From Purshia tridentata (lineage: Eukaryota; Streptophyta; Magnoliopsida; Rosales; Rosaceae), in contig QANT01008508.1 of NCBI GenBank assembly GCA_003254885.1, positions 1 through 64,000 of the forward strand: DNA of 64,000 nt. Direction: 5' to 3'. Shown here piece by piece: positions 32,720 through 43,969 of the stretch (position 1 is the first letter of the stretch; each line of letters opens with the position of its first letter). The position numbers were made by a program, and so were the translations under genes. The notes beneath the pieces were generated by a model. The model had not been told where the DNA came from. It worked only from the letters and a program-made list of their open reading frames with translations, and searched no databases.

Positions 32720-34522
32720 TTTAATGTTTTTGCTGGTGTTGTGGGCTTTTGGGCTTAGTATAAATTGATAGGGGCTTGAGTTTCGTAAAGTTTAGCCCAT
32801 TCTCTATGATAGGCCTGGCCCACCATCTAAGTAAGAGTTTTTTTTTTTGGTGGGCAGTTAAATATGCAATTGTCATTTGATTGGTGGAGTGAAGCCATTT
32901 TTGTCGGTCGGGACAAAATATGGATCAGTTTGGGTTTCATATTGGGCCTTTGAGTAAAAGTCCAACCATGCATCAAAATATCATTCTTTGTTGATAAAAC
33001 CAAGGCTAATTGGTTGCATGTGAGCATGTCTTGTAAAGGCAAACCAACTTTCCTTTTATTTGAATCCCCATGTAATGTTTGAACGCCAAACTCGCAAACC
33101 AAAAGCTGTTTTATTTGAAATTCTTTGTGCAAACTTTCATATCCCCACATAAATTTAGAATCCCTAAATTCTTAAAGCTCTTTTCCCGTACGTTAATGGG
33201 GTACAAGTTCTTAAAACAAAACCAAGGAGAAAGAACATGGCATTGGTATCAATGGTATGTGTATATATATACTAATTACTAGCAGCAAATTATAGAAATA
33301 TTTCACTAATTAGGATTAATTTTGTCATACCCTCATGAGCAATGCACTTTTGATTGAGCATTGACAAATGATATATATATAGCATGAGATCCAAATTCGA
33401 TCTTAATTATTAAAATGTTATATATATAATATGCATTTTCGTTTATGCATGTGGCCATTTCTCAAATTCCAAAATCGATGATGCATGTAAAACTCAAATT
33501 TTATGTGTCTCTTGATTTTTGGTGTTGTTAATTAACCGTAGTTGAGTAAGGTAAGAGGATGTCCACGCATGTTCTTCAATGAGCTCCAACTTTCAAAATG
33601 CTGCTGTTGGAATGATCGACCTCCTCATCAGTCATCACCAAGTACAGTACTGTATGTCCGAAAGCATATGGTATACTTTGATTTCAACAAATAATACAAA
33701 ACATGAAAAACAATGGTGGTTTTAAATCATGTAAGAGGGTGAACATTTATAATTTTATATGTATATACACATTATTCATATTTTCATATGCTTTCCATAT
33801 TATATCATCTTTATGAAACATTAGCTTGGCACCTGGCACGAGGCCCCTCTTAAATTCAGTCAAACGTTGACCATATACATGAACAAGCAGCCTTCTAAAA
33901 GATTAAACAAATTTGCTAATTAATTAATTATACTTACATATATATATATATATAAATTAATAAAGCTTCCCCCTCGATCGCACTTCAAAAATTACCAAGC
34001 CTAGGGTGGCCCAGCTGCAACTTGCTCAGGCCGGTTTGGTGCATGTGCTTCTCGATCTTCTTCTCGAACTCAGTTTTACCATGCCACTTGTTATATTTAC
34101 GCCTTATTATATATATAATATCGTTGTTAATTACCCCAGGAAATTATAAATAAATTAGATTACTCCGAAACCCTAATTAAGGTTTGTATGCCAGGCCACC
34201 AAAACAAAGTGAGAAAGTAATAAACCCACCTCGTTGCATGCATGGCGGCAGACAGGCGCTGAACACCGTATCTTCCATTTCACGCGATCACAACACTTTT
34301 CCAGTTTTCCTAACACCAATTAATTAATTAATAATTACAACTTAGAAGCCAACCCTGCCCAGCCCATATGCCAGAAATATAAACCATTTTAATTCAGCTT
34401 TTCCAATATTCAAGGTAGCTACTAGAGTCTAGCGCTAGGTTTGAACACTGCTTTGTAAGCTTTTGTTTTTTTGATCCCTTTCCCCAGATAAGTAGCCCTA
34501 GCATTGACTTGGGTTTGGACTC
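32720..34522. other. Intergenic region; no gene seen
   Basis: AT-rich DNA with AT-dinucleotide runs near 33937-33953. The open frame at 32827-33150 on the minus strand has no recognisable protein character. Confidence 0.45.
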
Positions 34523-34528
34523 TATAAA
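34523..34528 (+). promoter_or_regulatory. TATA box of the peptide-precursor gene
   Basis: TATAAA 90 bp upstream of the ATG at 34613, in the context CTCTATAAAGACC, the usual plant spacing. Confidence 0.65.
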
Positions 34529-34612
34529 GACCCCCTATTCCCTTTCATACGATTCCTCTCTTTTGCAAGCTCTTCGATCATCAACTACTTCAACATACAC
34601 AATAACACAAAC

Positions 34613-35381
34613 ATGTCTTTAACCTTCAACAATACCTTTTTACTACTACTTCAAATTGTGCTCATCCTGCTACATGGAGCATACACAACAGGTACATCTT
34701 TAATTTTGTTTTTCCTTTTGTACTAATGGAATTGTATATCTTTAATTCTAATTAAGTTGTTTATAACTTTCTTAAAACTTGATCTTTTCTAGCTATGGCC
34801 AAACTACTGATGGATGCTGATGAAACTAGTAGTACTCATGTAGTACCAAGAAGAAGCCCCATAAATGTTGAAAAGGTACTACGTATACCATGCATTCATA
34901 TATATATATATGATCGATCCATGATTAATTTCTCTCTCAACAATCAACATGCTTGGTGTGTGCAATTGTGTGTGTCTAATTATAAATAAAAATTAAATCT
35001 TGTTCTAATTAAGAAAACCATTTTAATCTTCAGGATTTGTATGGTGGTGTTCGTGCCGTGGCTGCAGAAGTTGAAAGTAGAGGAGTAGGGGGGAGGAAAG
35101 CCATGATGTTTAAAAGGATTTTGGGAGAGGCAAAAGAGGAAGGCTTCAATAATGTTATTATTAATGGAAGACAATATCCCAACATCATTAGTACTTCAGC
35201 TGCTTCTGCTCATAATTCTGTTGGCAACAGAAATCTGAAAGTACTACAACATAGATTGAGATCATCAAATGCAGGGCCTTCTCATCATCTTCATCAGGCG
35301 AAGAAGGTCAAAAGAGCTGGTTTTATACCTTTCAATGCTGATTATCATGTCCCAAAACCACACCCACCTAAGAACAACTGA
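34613..35381 (+). CDS. RGF/GOLVEN (CLEL) secreted peptide precursor
   Basis: Three exons, 34613-34691, 34793-34875 and 35034-35381, join in phase to give 169 aa. Residues 1-25 form a signal peptide with the hydrophobic core FLLLLQIVLILL. A variable, basic middle follows. The last 13 residues, DYHVPKPHPPKNN (157-169), match the RGF/GOLVEN pattern of a leading Asp-Tyr, a central Pro, PP and a terminal Asn. The known family peptides are cut from the C-terminus, sulphated on the Tyr by TPST and hydroxylated on Pro. They are sensed by RGI receptor kinases to control root meristem and gravitropic growth. The penultimate His common in the family is Asn here (NN instead of HN). Both introns interrupt the variable part, and the mature peptide lies wholly in exon 3. 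Confidence 0.82.
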
Positions 35382-36720
35382 GGCCGCCAGGTTCAGCTTT
35401 AACTAATTTTAGACAGAAATTAAGAAAATTTTGTTAGATTCTTCATTTCTTCTCTTTTAGGTACTAGTGTTTTCTTATAGCTCGCTAGAGTTTTCTGTCT
35501 GTGATTTTGTAAGCATTTTGACAGATACAAGTTTGGAGTATCATACTGTGTATGTACGGAACTAATAGAGATTCATTATATATGTTGTGACAACTTTTTT
35601 TCTGAGCTAGGTGCGACAGCTGGATTTAGATTTCATTAATTATTATAATTTTGTATGGTAATTAAATTAAGAGAATTGCTCTTTACTTACCACTATATAT
35701 GGGTTATTAATTCATTAATCCGCTCTGATGATTACAACTATAGATCTATATATAGCGCTCATGGGAACCAACAAGAGTTTGGGAAAGGGGGTAAAAATGG
35801 TTATATTTGAATGTGTGCTGCAGGGTGCAAGGAAAGAAATTATGCTTCAGGCAACAGTACGTGGCAGCATGCGGTATCCTGCAAATTAAATATGAGGTTC
35901 TCGATCTCCCAATTAATGTGTCTGTTAATTAACTAATTTTCTCTGATCAGTCAGATAAATTGAATAATAAATGAGTGCTGCAGGCCAGGCTCAAACAAGA
36001 CCTTAATTACAAACAGAAAGGGACAAAAATACTCTTTGGGTTATCTTGGGGAGGCAAAGCTAGAGTTGGATCCTTTACTGTATGGACTTATTAACATGTC
36101 TTCAGCTGCTTGTTGCAATTCTTAGCAACTACCAAATTAAATAGGAATGTATACTGAAGGCCCCAGCAAAAGAGTCGTAGACCTAGGCCTTAAAAAAATC
36201 ATAAACAATAATGGCCTCCAGATAGAGGTTCTCATCATTAAACAATTGCAAATAGAGCTTTTGACAAATAACATGCATGGTTATGTTTTCCATGACTAGC
36301 TAGTTGCAAGTCTCTAATCAGTCCTTTAATAATGTATTATCACTATTAATCACGAAGCAGCCAAATGATTAAGGTACATTAAATTGGGCCTTCAATTCAC
36401 TGCATAAAGAAAGCCCATTGTGCCTACGCAATTACTTTGTCGCCCTCCTAACTATCTCCATTCACACAGATCACATTGATACCCATTGGCCCTATGTCTG
36501 TGCTTCCAACATGAGTGCGATTGTGACAAATATACGTGACCACACTCATCTCTCTCTCTCTGCACAAATTCACATTCCCTGAAACACTATTCTAGTCTAA
36601 TAACTGATTCAAATGGTTTTTCAATTGCTGATGAATCAACGAAAAGCCACGAACATTACTCAAAAGCAAAAGAAAATAAAGAAAAACACTTTTAATATAA
36701 AATTACAATAATTTTGATGA
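35382..36720. other. Convergent intergenic region; no gene seen
   Basis: About 1.3 kb between the peptide gene and the glycosyltransferase stop, with a short TC run near 36549-36560. No frame with coding character. Confidence 0.45.
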
Positions 36721-38178
36721 TTATTTTAAATTAGTTGGCGGTAGTGCAGCCAGACAATCCACCAAACTATTCAAGTCCTCCACCGAACTGCCACCTTCTC
36801 CAATGGCCTGAAGTGCCGCTTTACGCAACTCCACGGCTCGCTCCCTCTCCTTCCGTTTCCCACTCACCGACTCCGCCACCACTCGGGCCAACTCATCCGA
36901 GTCAGGCACGGTTCCATCACCCTCGCACACCTTCACCGCCACTTTGAGGTGCTCCACCAACAAAGTCGCATTACTATACTGGTCAGCCCCCATAGGCCAA
37001 GCCACTATCGCCACCCCCGCCACCACCGATTCTAGAACCGAGTTCCACCCGCAGTGAGTCACGTGCGCCCCCACAGCTCGGTGTCTCAAAATAGACACCT
37101 GCGGGGCCCACCCCCTTATCACCAGCCCCCTCCCCGCCACCCGATCCTCGAACCCGGGTGGGACCGCCCCATAATCTTCCTCCACTTGTCCCTTAGTGGG
37201 TCCCTTCACCGCCCAGACGAAGCGCACCCCACTCTTCTCCAACCCCAACGCCAGCGCCTCCATTTGTTGGTTGGTCAACACCGCTTGACTACCAAAACAC
37301 ACGTATACCACTTTGTGATCGTCCGAGTCGTCGAGCCACGACTTTATATGATCTATGGACCCACCTCTTTGAGTGGCTCCGGAAAGGTCATCATCAGGAG
37401 GGAGCAATGGTCCGACGGCCCATACACGATCGTGACCCAGGTGATTCCTCAAATGCTCCAAATAAACCCGTTCCAACTCGGTGAACGAGTTAACGACGAG
37501 TCCCCAACTGGCCTCATTCGCATGGTACCCGTCTTTGATGAATTCCGAATCGGGGTCTCCTTCGACGTAGGAACGATAGACAGGGGAGAGCTGCCACCAG
37601 GGGTATTCTGGAGAATTCGGAACTTCCGGGAACGAAACGACATGGGACTTGTCGTTGGGGTCTTCTCGCTTGGGCAGGCGGTGCCAGAGCGAGTGAATGA
37701 CGGAGAGGCCGAAAGCGCCGGAGGGTGAGAACTGGATTCGGCGAATACCGAGTTGGGAAGCGAGGCGGTGGGTCCAGCCCAAGAACATGTCGGAGACGAT
37801 GGCGACAGGGGGGTTAGGGTGGGAGTGAAACCAGCGGAGCAGAGGGTCGTGGAGTTGACCCAAGGCGCACTGAAAGGCTCGGAAGGCGATAATGGGGAGG
37901 TCCTTGACGTTCTCGAAGCCGGCGGGGATGGAGGGGTGGGTGGGGAAAGGGAGGAGTAGGGTTTGGATGGGGTGTGAGTGGGTGGGGTGGGAGAGAAGAG
38001 GGGTGAGGAAAGGAAGGTTTTTAGGGGTGACGAGGACGGTGATGGAGAGGCCACGTATGGCGAATTGGTGGGTAAGGTCGAGGAGGGGTATCATGTGGCC
38101 TTGTGCAGGGTATGGGAACACCAAGATGTGAACTCCTGTGCTGCTTCTTGTCATGGTGATCTCTGATGGATCAATCAC
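36721..38178 (-). CDS. UDP-glycosyltransferase, UGT89B1-like
   Basis: A single-exon gene for 485 aa, or 477 aa if the second Met (38154, MTRSSTGVHI) is used; the second start gives a more usual short N-terminus. It is a family-1 glycosyltransferase. The N-terminal acceptor domain has the catalytic H28 in FPYPAQGHMIP and its partner D130 in IVSDMFLGW. The 44-residue PSPG box at 357-400 begins WAPQVSILRHRAVG and ends GADQ; the Trp at box position 22 and the final Gln favour UDP-glucose. The text, including RSYVEGDP, ASWGLVVNSF and RVWAVGP, is close to Arabidopsis UGT89B1, which glucosylates flavonols and benzoates. The acceptor here is not predictable. Base composition is richer in GC than in neighbouring genes, common for intronless UGTs. 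The enzyme should be cytosolic. Confidence 0.92.
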   Translation of the reverse strand: MIDPSEITMTRSSTGVHILVFPYPAQGHMIPLLDLTHQFAIRGLSITVLVTPKNLPFLTPLLSHPTHSHPIQTLLLPFPTHPSIPAGFENVKDLPIIAFRAFQCALGQLHDPLLRWFHSHPNPPVAIVSDMFLGWTHRLASQLGIRRIQFSPSGAFGLSVIHSLWHRLPKREDPNDKSHVVSFPEVPNSPEYPWWQLSPVYRSYVEGDPDSEFIKDGYHANEASWGLVVNSFTELERVYLEHLRNHLGHDRVWAVGPLLPPDDDLSGATQRGGSIDHIKSWLDDSDDHKVVYVCFGSQAVLTNQQMEALALGLEKSGVRFVWAVKGPTKGQVEEDYGAVPPGFEDRVAGRGLVIRGWAPQVSILRHRAVGAHVTHCGWNSVLESVVAGVAIVAWPMGADQYSNATLLVEHLKVAVKVCEGDGTVPDSDELARVVAESVSGKRKERERAVELRKAALQAIGEGGSSVEDLNSLVDCLAALPPTNLK

Positions 38179-38942
38179 TCACTGGTTTTGCCTTTAATGG
38201 AGATCATTTTTACCACACTAATTAATTAATTAATTACTAATACTGTTGCCCTAACTTGGTGGTGGTGTATTCGTACTCGTACATAACTTTATAGTGGAAG
38301 GGAAGCAGACACTCGTGTTATTCGTGATCGACGTCGTTTTCACTTGTCAATTGCCCACTCTTACGTATTATTCATTTATTTATTTATTGAATGCTTATTG
38401 GTTCTTCTCAACTAGGTCATTTCTTATTATTTATTGAATGTTTGTATCATAATTGACTTTTTGACTTTTTATTCATATTGCAAACCACTTTTATATTTTT
38501 TATATTTTGTACAATTTTTTTATGGAATGTCTTTATTTTTTTTAATCATGTGTTGTAAGAATTAAATGAGAAATTTTGGCTCCCCTGTGACCTTATATTA
38601 GTGATCACGACAGTACCACCACCACTTCAGAAAATAATAATGGACATTAATATCAGAAAAAAGGACAGTAGCAAGACTTTCACTATACCGAAAACACTTG
38701 TCCCAAGTATTTATGGAAATGCCACTAATTATTTGGGTTTAAGACGGTAAAAGCTCAGCCCATTTGGAACTTTATGGGCTTAGAATCTTTGGGAACACGA
38801 ACGGGCCATTTAATTTGATATAATCTCAACTAAGTTGAAAGGCCACCTCCCCAAACGGAGTTGATACAATCTCCTGTAACTTATCCTTTTGTAAATAACT
38901 CAAAGTTTGGATTTCGCGCAGAGACACCACCTCCAGCTACCA
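38179..38942. other. Divergent promoter region
   Basis: About 760 bp between two divergent genes, with an ATTA repeat at about 38219-38238. No further gene seen. Confidence 0.45.
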
Positions 38943-41309
38943 ATGGCGAGTGACACAGACAACTCGTCCTTTTCCCCAAACAAACGCCTCAAAACCCTAA
39001 AATCGAAAATCGAAATCATAGACCACCCAAATCAACACGAACATGGAGAAACCGAAAATTCAGCTTCTCAGAGCTGCGCAATTTGCTTCTTGGACGATGG
39101 CAAAGCAATCAGGGGCAAAATCGATTGCTGCGACCACTACTACTGCTTCTTCTGCATCATGGAATGGGCTAAGACGGAGTCGCGCTGCCCAATTTGCCGG
39201 CGTAGGTTTACCACCATTCGTAGACCGCCGAAAGACGGTGTCTTTGCCCGTGAGCGAGTGGTTAAAGTCCCCCTTTGCGATCAGGTACTGAGGCTGTGGA
39301 TATTTTTTATTAAACTGTCTTTCTGATTTGGGTTTTCTGTTTGCTGAATTTTGGGCCAAATTCATATTTCTGTCGAATTGGTTGTGTTACAATTTGCAGG
39401 TGTGTAACAGAGCTGGGCTTGTTCATTCTTATGACCAAGTTTTGTGTAATTTGTGCCACTGTACAACAGATGAAGGTCTTTTGTTGCTCTGTGATCTGTG
39501 TGACTCAGCTGCTCATACATACTGTGTTGGACTTGGTTTTACTGTACCTGAAGGTGATTGGTTTTGCCTCGACTGCACTGCTTCTAGGGCTGAACATGCC
39601 AATGTTGATGCTTCTGACAATGAAAATACAATTCCAACATCTGCGTCATGCGTCTTGGCCTGTAATATTATACGAGAATCAAATAGCCAAGTGGTTGAGA
39701 GACCTACAACTTCTCCAAATCCAAACCACTCTTCAGACTCTCTACCCCATGTTGTCCCTGACAGGTGTACCATTGTTGCGGTTGAAGTAGCTAGGCCAGC
39801 AAGAGCACTACCAAAGGTTGTGAATCAATCAACTGAATCAGTTGCAAGAACATTGGATCGTTGTCGCAATGTGCATAGTCGCATACGAGCACTTCGTGAA
39901 AATTGGAATGCCTTCCGAAGTGGTTCATTGAGCTTCCCTTCCAGTTCATTTAAGTCTGGCTGCTGTACTGAAAAATATAACAGTGGTGTGGTTTGCCATG
40001 AAAGATCCGGTCAAACACAATCATCATCTTCCACAAGTTGTCAGCAACTGGAAAAACGAGATAGTAGTGGCTCGCATGATATTGACAAGGCATGGAAAAT
40101 GTTGGATATTGCAAAGTCAAAACAGCGTTCTAATGGAAAGACCAGCAGTGCGGTTCAGTTCTTGAAACCTCCTTCTAGCAGAACAAGTGCTTCAAGAAAA
40201 GCAACCAATGTGAGTTCGTGTTTTGTTATATCAAGTCGAGCACAATCTTCATCTTTTACAGGTTGTCAAAAACCGACAAATCAAGTCAGTTGTGGCTCAC
40301 ATGATATTGACGAGGCATGGAAGATGATGGAGATTGCAAAGTCTAAACAGTATGTTCATAAAAAGACCAGCAGTGCTGTTCAGCACCCGAAACTTCTTTC
40401 TAGGAAACCAAGGTCTTCAGAAGAACCATCTCATGCAAATTCAAGTTTTGATATATTGAAAAGCCAACAACTTGGAGCCTGGGATCTTGGGGGAGCTGGA
40501 ACAGCGAAGGCCTACAGATGTAATTCTAATGAAAAACATCAATCTGTTGAGTTGGAAAAGGAAAGGCAGTTTAGGCTTACAAGCAAGGAGGCTGTAGAGT
40601 GTAGTGAGAACCTTTCAACTAGTAATTCAGCAGGATTACTTGAATCTCAATTTTTCAATAACTTAAATGAGTCAACTTTATTACAGAAAAATATAAAGCA
40701 AGCTTCGTCAAATGCTGTTTATGAGCAAAATGGGTCTGCTTGTTCAGTAAAAGAAAGAGCTTCTTCTTTATATGCCAAACAAGAGCTCAGTACATCTTCT
40801 TCCAGTAAATTAGATGTGCTTAAGAGAAATATTGGATGTGATGAAGGCTTTGTGGAAAGCAAAGTAAGAAAAGATGATGATGCCAAAAGTGAGATCAAAT
40901 CTCTGGTCAAGATGAACTTGAAGCTTCTAAGCAAAGACAAACGGTTGGGTATGATACTTATGTAACTTGTATAATTTGGTTCAATTGGATTCAGACGAAA
41001 AATATTTTATAAAACTGAAAAGAAGTTAATTGCATTACTTCAAATTTTGTTGTTTCTGCAGGAGTTGATGCATTCAAGCAAATTGCAAGGCTTGCCACGC
41101 ATAGCATCTTGGCTGCATGTGGTTTAGAGCATCAGAAGAGTTGCATGTACTCCTTCCCAAGTTTAGTATGCTGCCACGCTGGGCAGTTGCAGCTGCCACA
41201 TAAATCCAATTTGATGCCCAAGTCCTGCCAAGCTTGCTTTTATGGTTTTGTTAAAGATGTAGTCACTTCCATTATGTTTGATTTTGAAGGGTCAGCAAAA
41301 TCAAGTTGA
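38943..41309 (+). CDS. RING and PHD finger protein, PHRF1-like architecture
   Basis: Exons 38943-39284, 39400-40948 and 41062-41309 join in phase to give 712 aa. I chose ATG 38943; the frame continues upstream without another ATG. The RING finger occupies 45-85 (C45, C48, C62, H65, C68, C71, C82, C85). It is followed closely by a C4HC3 PHD finger at 130-173 (C130, C133, C145, C148, H153, C156, C170, C173) with the LLLLCDLCD phrase of PHDs that read histone H3. The same RING-PHD order is found in animal PHRF1. The rest is Ser-rich and mostly disordered, with a duplicated block (see the repeat entry). A short conserved-looking tail, VDAFKQIARLATHSILAACG, is coded by the last exon. Likely a nuclear ubiquitin ligase acting on chromatin; the substrate is unknown. 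Confidence 0.85.
40018..40400 (+). repeat. Internal coding duplication in the RING-PHD gene
   Basis: Two blocks about 225 bp apart code for similar stretches: GSHDIDKAWKMLDIAKSKQ then KTSSAVQ, and GSHDIDEAWKMMEIAKSKQ then KTSSAVQ. Both are preceded by a Ser-rich piece with CQ. The nucleotide sequences are still clearly alike, so the duplication is not ancient. The repeated helix may be a short binding motif. Confidence 0.8.
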
Positions 41310-42094
41310 GGTTTATCAGGGTATCGACTTCCCCATCATATTTTTGTAGCCAACCTCCATAAAATTAGTTTTATTTAGTTCTCCGTAGAAGCAGGAATAT
41401 GGAGTTAATTAACTGACTGAGCAATATCGCTTTCTTTCTTTTTTGGTCAGAGAGCAGTATTGTGCATTATTGTGTTGATAAGCATGATTAAGATTTTTGC
41501 GTATAAAATGATTCGCTTCATTGATTCTCATTTAAATATAGCATATTAAGGGCTTCACCCCCCTTTTAAAGCGATATTATATTTTATTTGTGGATGAAGC
41601 AATCTGAAAGTGTAAGCTAGATTGATGAGCGGCACAGCATATAAATAATGGTGACCCGAGTTGAAATTTCATATCACTAATGAAAAATCAACTCAATGAC
41701 TCGAAGCAATTCCATCATTCAGATCATACACTTAATATATATCTATATATAAACGTATTGTATTTAATTTGTCTCCATCTGTAACTATACTTCTTTTTTT
41801 GTCCCTACAATTTATTTCTCGCAAGAACTCAAAACGTCTAGAATAGTCCAAAAAGGAAAAGATAAAGAAAGCCAAACATAAAACAGGAAAAAAAAAAAAA
41901 AATGATGCGTAAATCTTTCTTCCTGCACTAAGCTGATCCCGGAGCCTCGATTCCAAAAATATCTACATATTCTGCACCATAACCATGACATTGTTCTTCA
42001 ACACTGCTGAACTTGAAGAATCCCCAACTCCCCAACAATATTTAACAGTTTGTCCTCCGTTCAAGCTTCTACATTAACAAGAAGTGAAATTGTG
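41310..42094. other. Convergent 3' regions; no gene seen
   Basis: About 780 bp between two convergent stop codons, largely 3' untranslated DNA. Confidence 0.45.
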
Positions 42095-43969
42095 TCAGAA
42101 TCTGCAAGATGTTCCAAGCTTCTGTCTCTGCCCAATGGTTGCAGACCTTCGGTTTCCAAAGGCAGGGTAGAGAAGTTCCCTGAACTTTTCAAGGAACAGA
42201 ATCCACTCATCCCCATTCATATCAGCCACCTTCACAAAGCTTGGTGAGGTGGGTAAGTGATCATTTGCACTTCTTCTGATTCCAGATATGGTACCCACAT
42301 GCGGTTGCTGGCATCTGTTTTCCACATCAAATTTATTCAGAGACATGGACAACTTTGAAGCAGTTTCATACCAAATTGGTCGGATAGTGATTCCCTCTGC
42401 CCAGACTGGCCTTGTATCCAGATCAACTTTATCCTCTTCAAAACTCTCATCTGGCTTAGAGAGTAAGTATTGGCCATTAGCCCCTTTGGATCCAAAAGGA
42501 TTTGAAACCTGGTCAAAGAAGTCATTTGACATCACTGAGGAAGTGCCAAACCCTGCATTCTCACAATCCATATCAAACAAAAACTCTATGTTTCCTTCTT
42601 CTGCCTCAGAGTGTGATATGTTCAAATCTTCTATGATCCTTCTGGCCTCAAGGCATACAACCTCAAGTTCACTTGGCTTCTCCTCCTCTTGGCCTCGGAA
42701 CTCCCTACTCATCATCTCACCAATCTCAGCAAGGCAGAGTCCATAAGCAGTTGCTTCTTTCAGGAAAATTGTGCAGAGGACCAGAACTCTAAGGCATGCC
42801 ACCCGAATCATGGGCAGCTCCATCTTTAGCATCTCAGAATCACGAATTGGATCAAGATTCTTAATATACTCAAGCTCGTCTTCAGAGAAAGGAATTGATG
42901 CCTGAGGCCAATGAATCCACTCTAGATATGGATCTTCCAAGTGCTCTGGCAAGCAAAGGCCGTGATCAATTGGAATGAGTTCCACCTGACCAAACCCCCC
43001 AGCAAGCTTTCTAACCAGAAGGTTCCCTGCGTGCCTGTCGGTGTTAAAGATCCTAATGTCTAAAATGCCTATTCTATGAACAGCGGCTACAGAAAAACTT
43101 GAGGTTCCATAGTCACCTGCATCAAAGTCATGAGGGATGAACTGCTGGAGAGATGCAATTTTGCTAACCTTTTTCTTCTTCTCAATCTTGTTTCCATTGA
43201 CACCATAATTTACATTAAAAATGGAATGTGTAACCTTCACAAGAACAGTTGGAGGCACATTAGCAAAGTGATCAACATCCAAAAGGTATGCAGCAACTTC
43301 TCGATATCCTGTTTCCCCAACTCGGACCGAATGCTTCAGACCTGGCTGCCCAAGAGTTTTGCCTACAAATCCTTTAGGGTTGTTTGGTGCAAATGGCTCC
43401 TCATCTGTTGGCTTCACGATGGCAGCACTCTCACCCTCGATGTTCCTAAAGTAGTAAGCACCACCTAGCCCGCCATGAACAGGGATTGGATCAACACCCT
43501 TCTTGATAGCCACCACAATCTCCTTGACCACTTCATAAATTCTAGCAAAGTTATTTGAACACCCTAAAATCTCAATAGGATCACTAAGATCCCTCTGCAG
43601 AAGATTCTTTCCAGTAGGTGAGAGACAAGGATTTGATGAGCTTCTGTTGATGACATTCCTTGCTAGTAGTAGTGGGGAATGATTGCGGATGGCACTAAGA
43701 TCATTGTTTAATATACGATCCCCAAATGTCAATGAGCTCTGATCAGTAGGTACGTTGAGGGCAAGCTGCATCCTCCTTTTAACAGTATGAGCATTGTCAG
43801 CCCTTTCCAAATCTATTCCCAAGACGCAGCCAGTCTCGGTCTGCACAAAGACACGCCTCCTCCGAGCAAGATTTCCTTGTGTGCTCTTATGGCAGTCGCC
43901 ATTGAGCAGCCCACTGAGAAGTGTGACAGCCATCTGGGTCTGAACAGGACGCTCCAACTTTGTTGACAT
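42095..43969 (-). CDS. PI4KG: Phosphatidylinositol 4-kinase gamma with ubiquitin-like domain, PI4KG7-like
   Basis: The coding part is a single exon for 624 aa. The N-terminus (PVQTQMAV) and a ubiquitin-like domain at about 38-105 are followed by the PI3/PI4-kinase fold at about 160-430. Key features are GGLGGAYYFRN, the nucleotide-site lysine in AAIVKPTDEEPFAPNNPKG, the catalytic loop DRHAGN (311-316) and the metal site IDHGLCLP with D335. The C-terminus ends RQKLGTSCRF, shared with Arabidopsis PI4KG7. Plant type-II gamma PI4Ks are often reported to have protein-kinase rather than lipid-kinase activity and to bind ubiquitin-proteasome components; which applies here is open. A non-coding leader exon and a 0.9-kb leader intron lie upstream. 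Confidence 0.93.
   Translation of the reverse strand: MSTKLERPVQTQMAVTLLSGLLNGDCHKSTQGNLARRRRVFVQTETGCVLGIDLERADNAHTVKRRMQLALNVPTDQSSLTFGDRILNNDLSAIRNHSPLLLARNVINRSSSNPCLSPTGKNLLQRDLSDPIEILGCSNNFARIYEVVKEIVVAIKKGVDPIPVHGGLGGAYYFRNIEGESAAIVKPTDEEPFAPNNPKGFVGKTLGQPGLKHSVRVGETGYREVAAYLLDVDHFANVPPTVLVKVTHSIFNVNYGVNGNKIEKKKKVSKIASLQQFIPHDFDAGDYGTSSFSVAAVHRIGILDIRIFNTDRHAGNLLVRKLAGGFGQVELIPIDHGLCLPEHLEDPYLEWIHWPQASIPFSEDELEYIKNLDPIRDSEMLKMELPMIRVACLRVLVLCTIFLKEATAYGLCLAEIGEMMSREFRGQEEEKPSELEVVCLEARRIIEDLNISHSEAEEGNIEFLFDMDCENAGFGTSSVMSNDFFDQVSNPFGSKGANGQYLLSKPDESFEEDKVDLDTRPVWAEGITIRPIWYETASKLSMSLNKFDVENRCQQPHVGTISGIRRSANDHLPTSPSFVKVADMNGDEWILFLEKFRELLYPAFGNRRSATIGQRQKLGTSCRF

Noticed and set aside
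32827-33150. 107-codon minus-strand frame next to the CTF4 promoter
   Set aside because: No domain, starts in intergenic DNA and has no promoter or splice evidence.
37449-38054. 201-codon minus-strand frame inside the UGT gene
   Set aside because: Overlaps the intact UGT frame, is rich in Pro and Ser as expected from a shifted GC-rich coding sequence, and has no family likeness.
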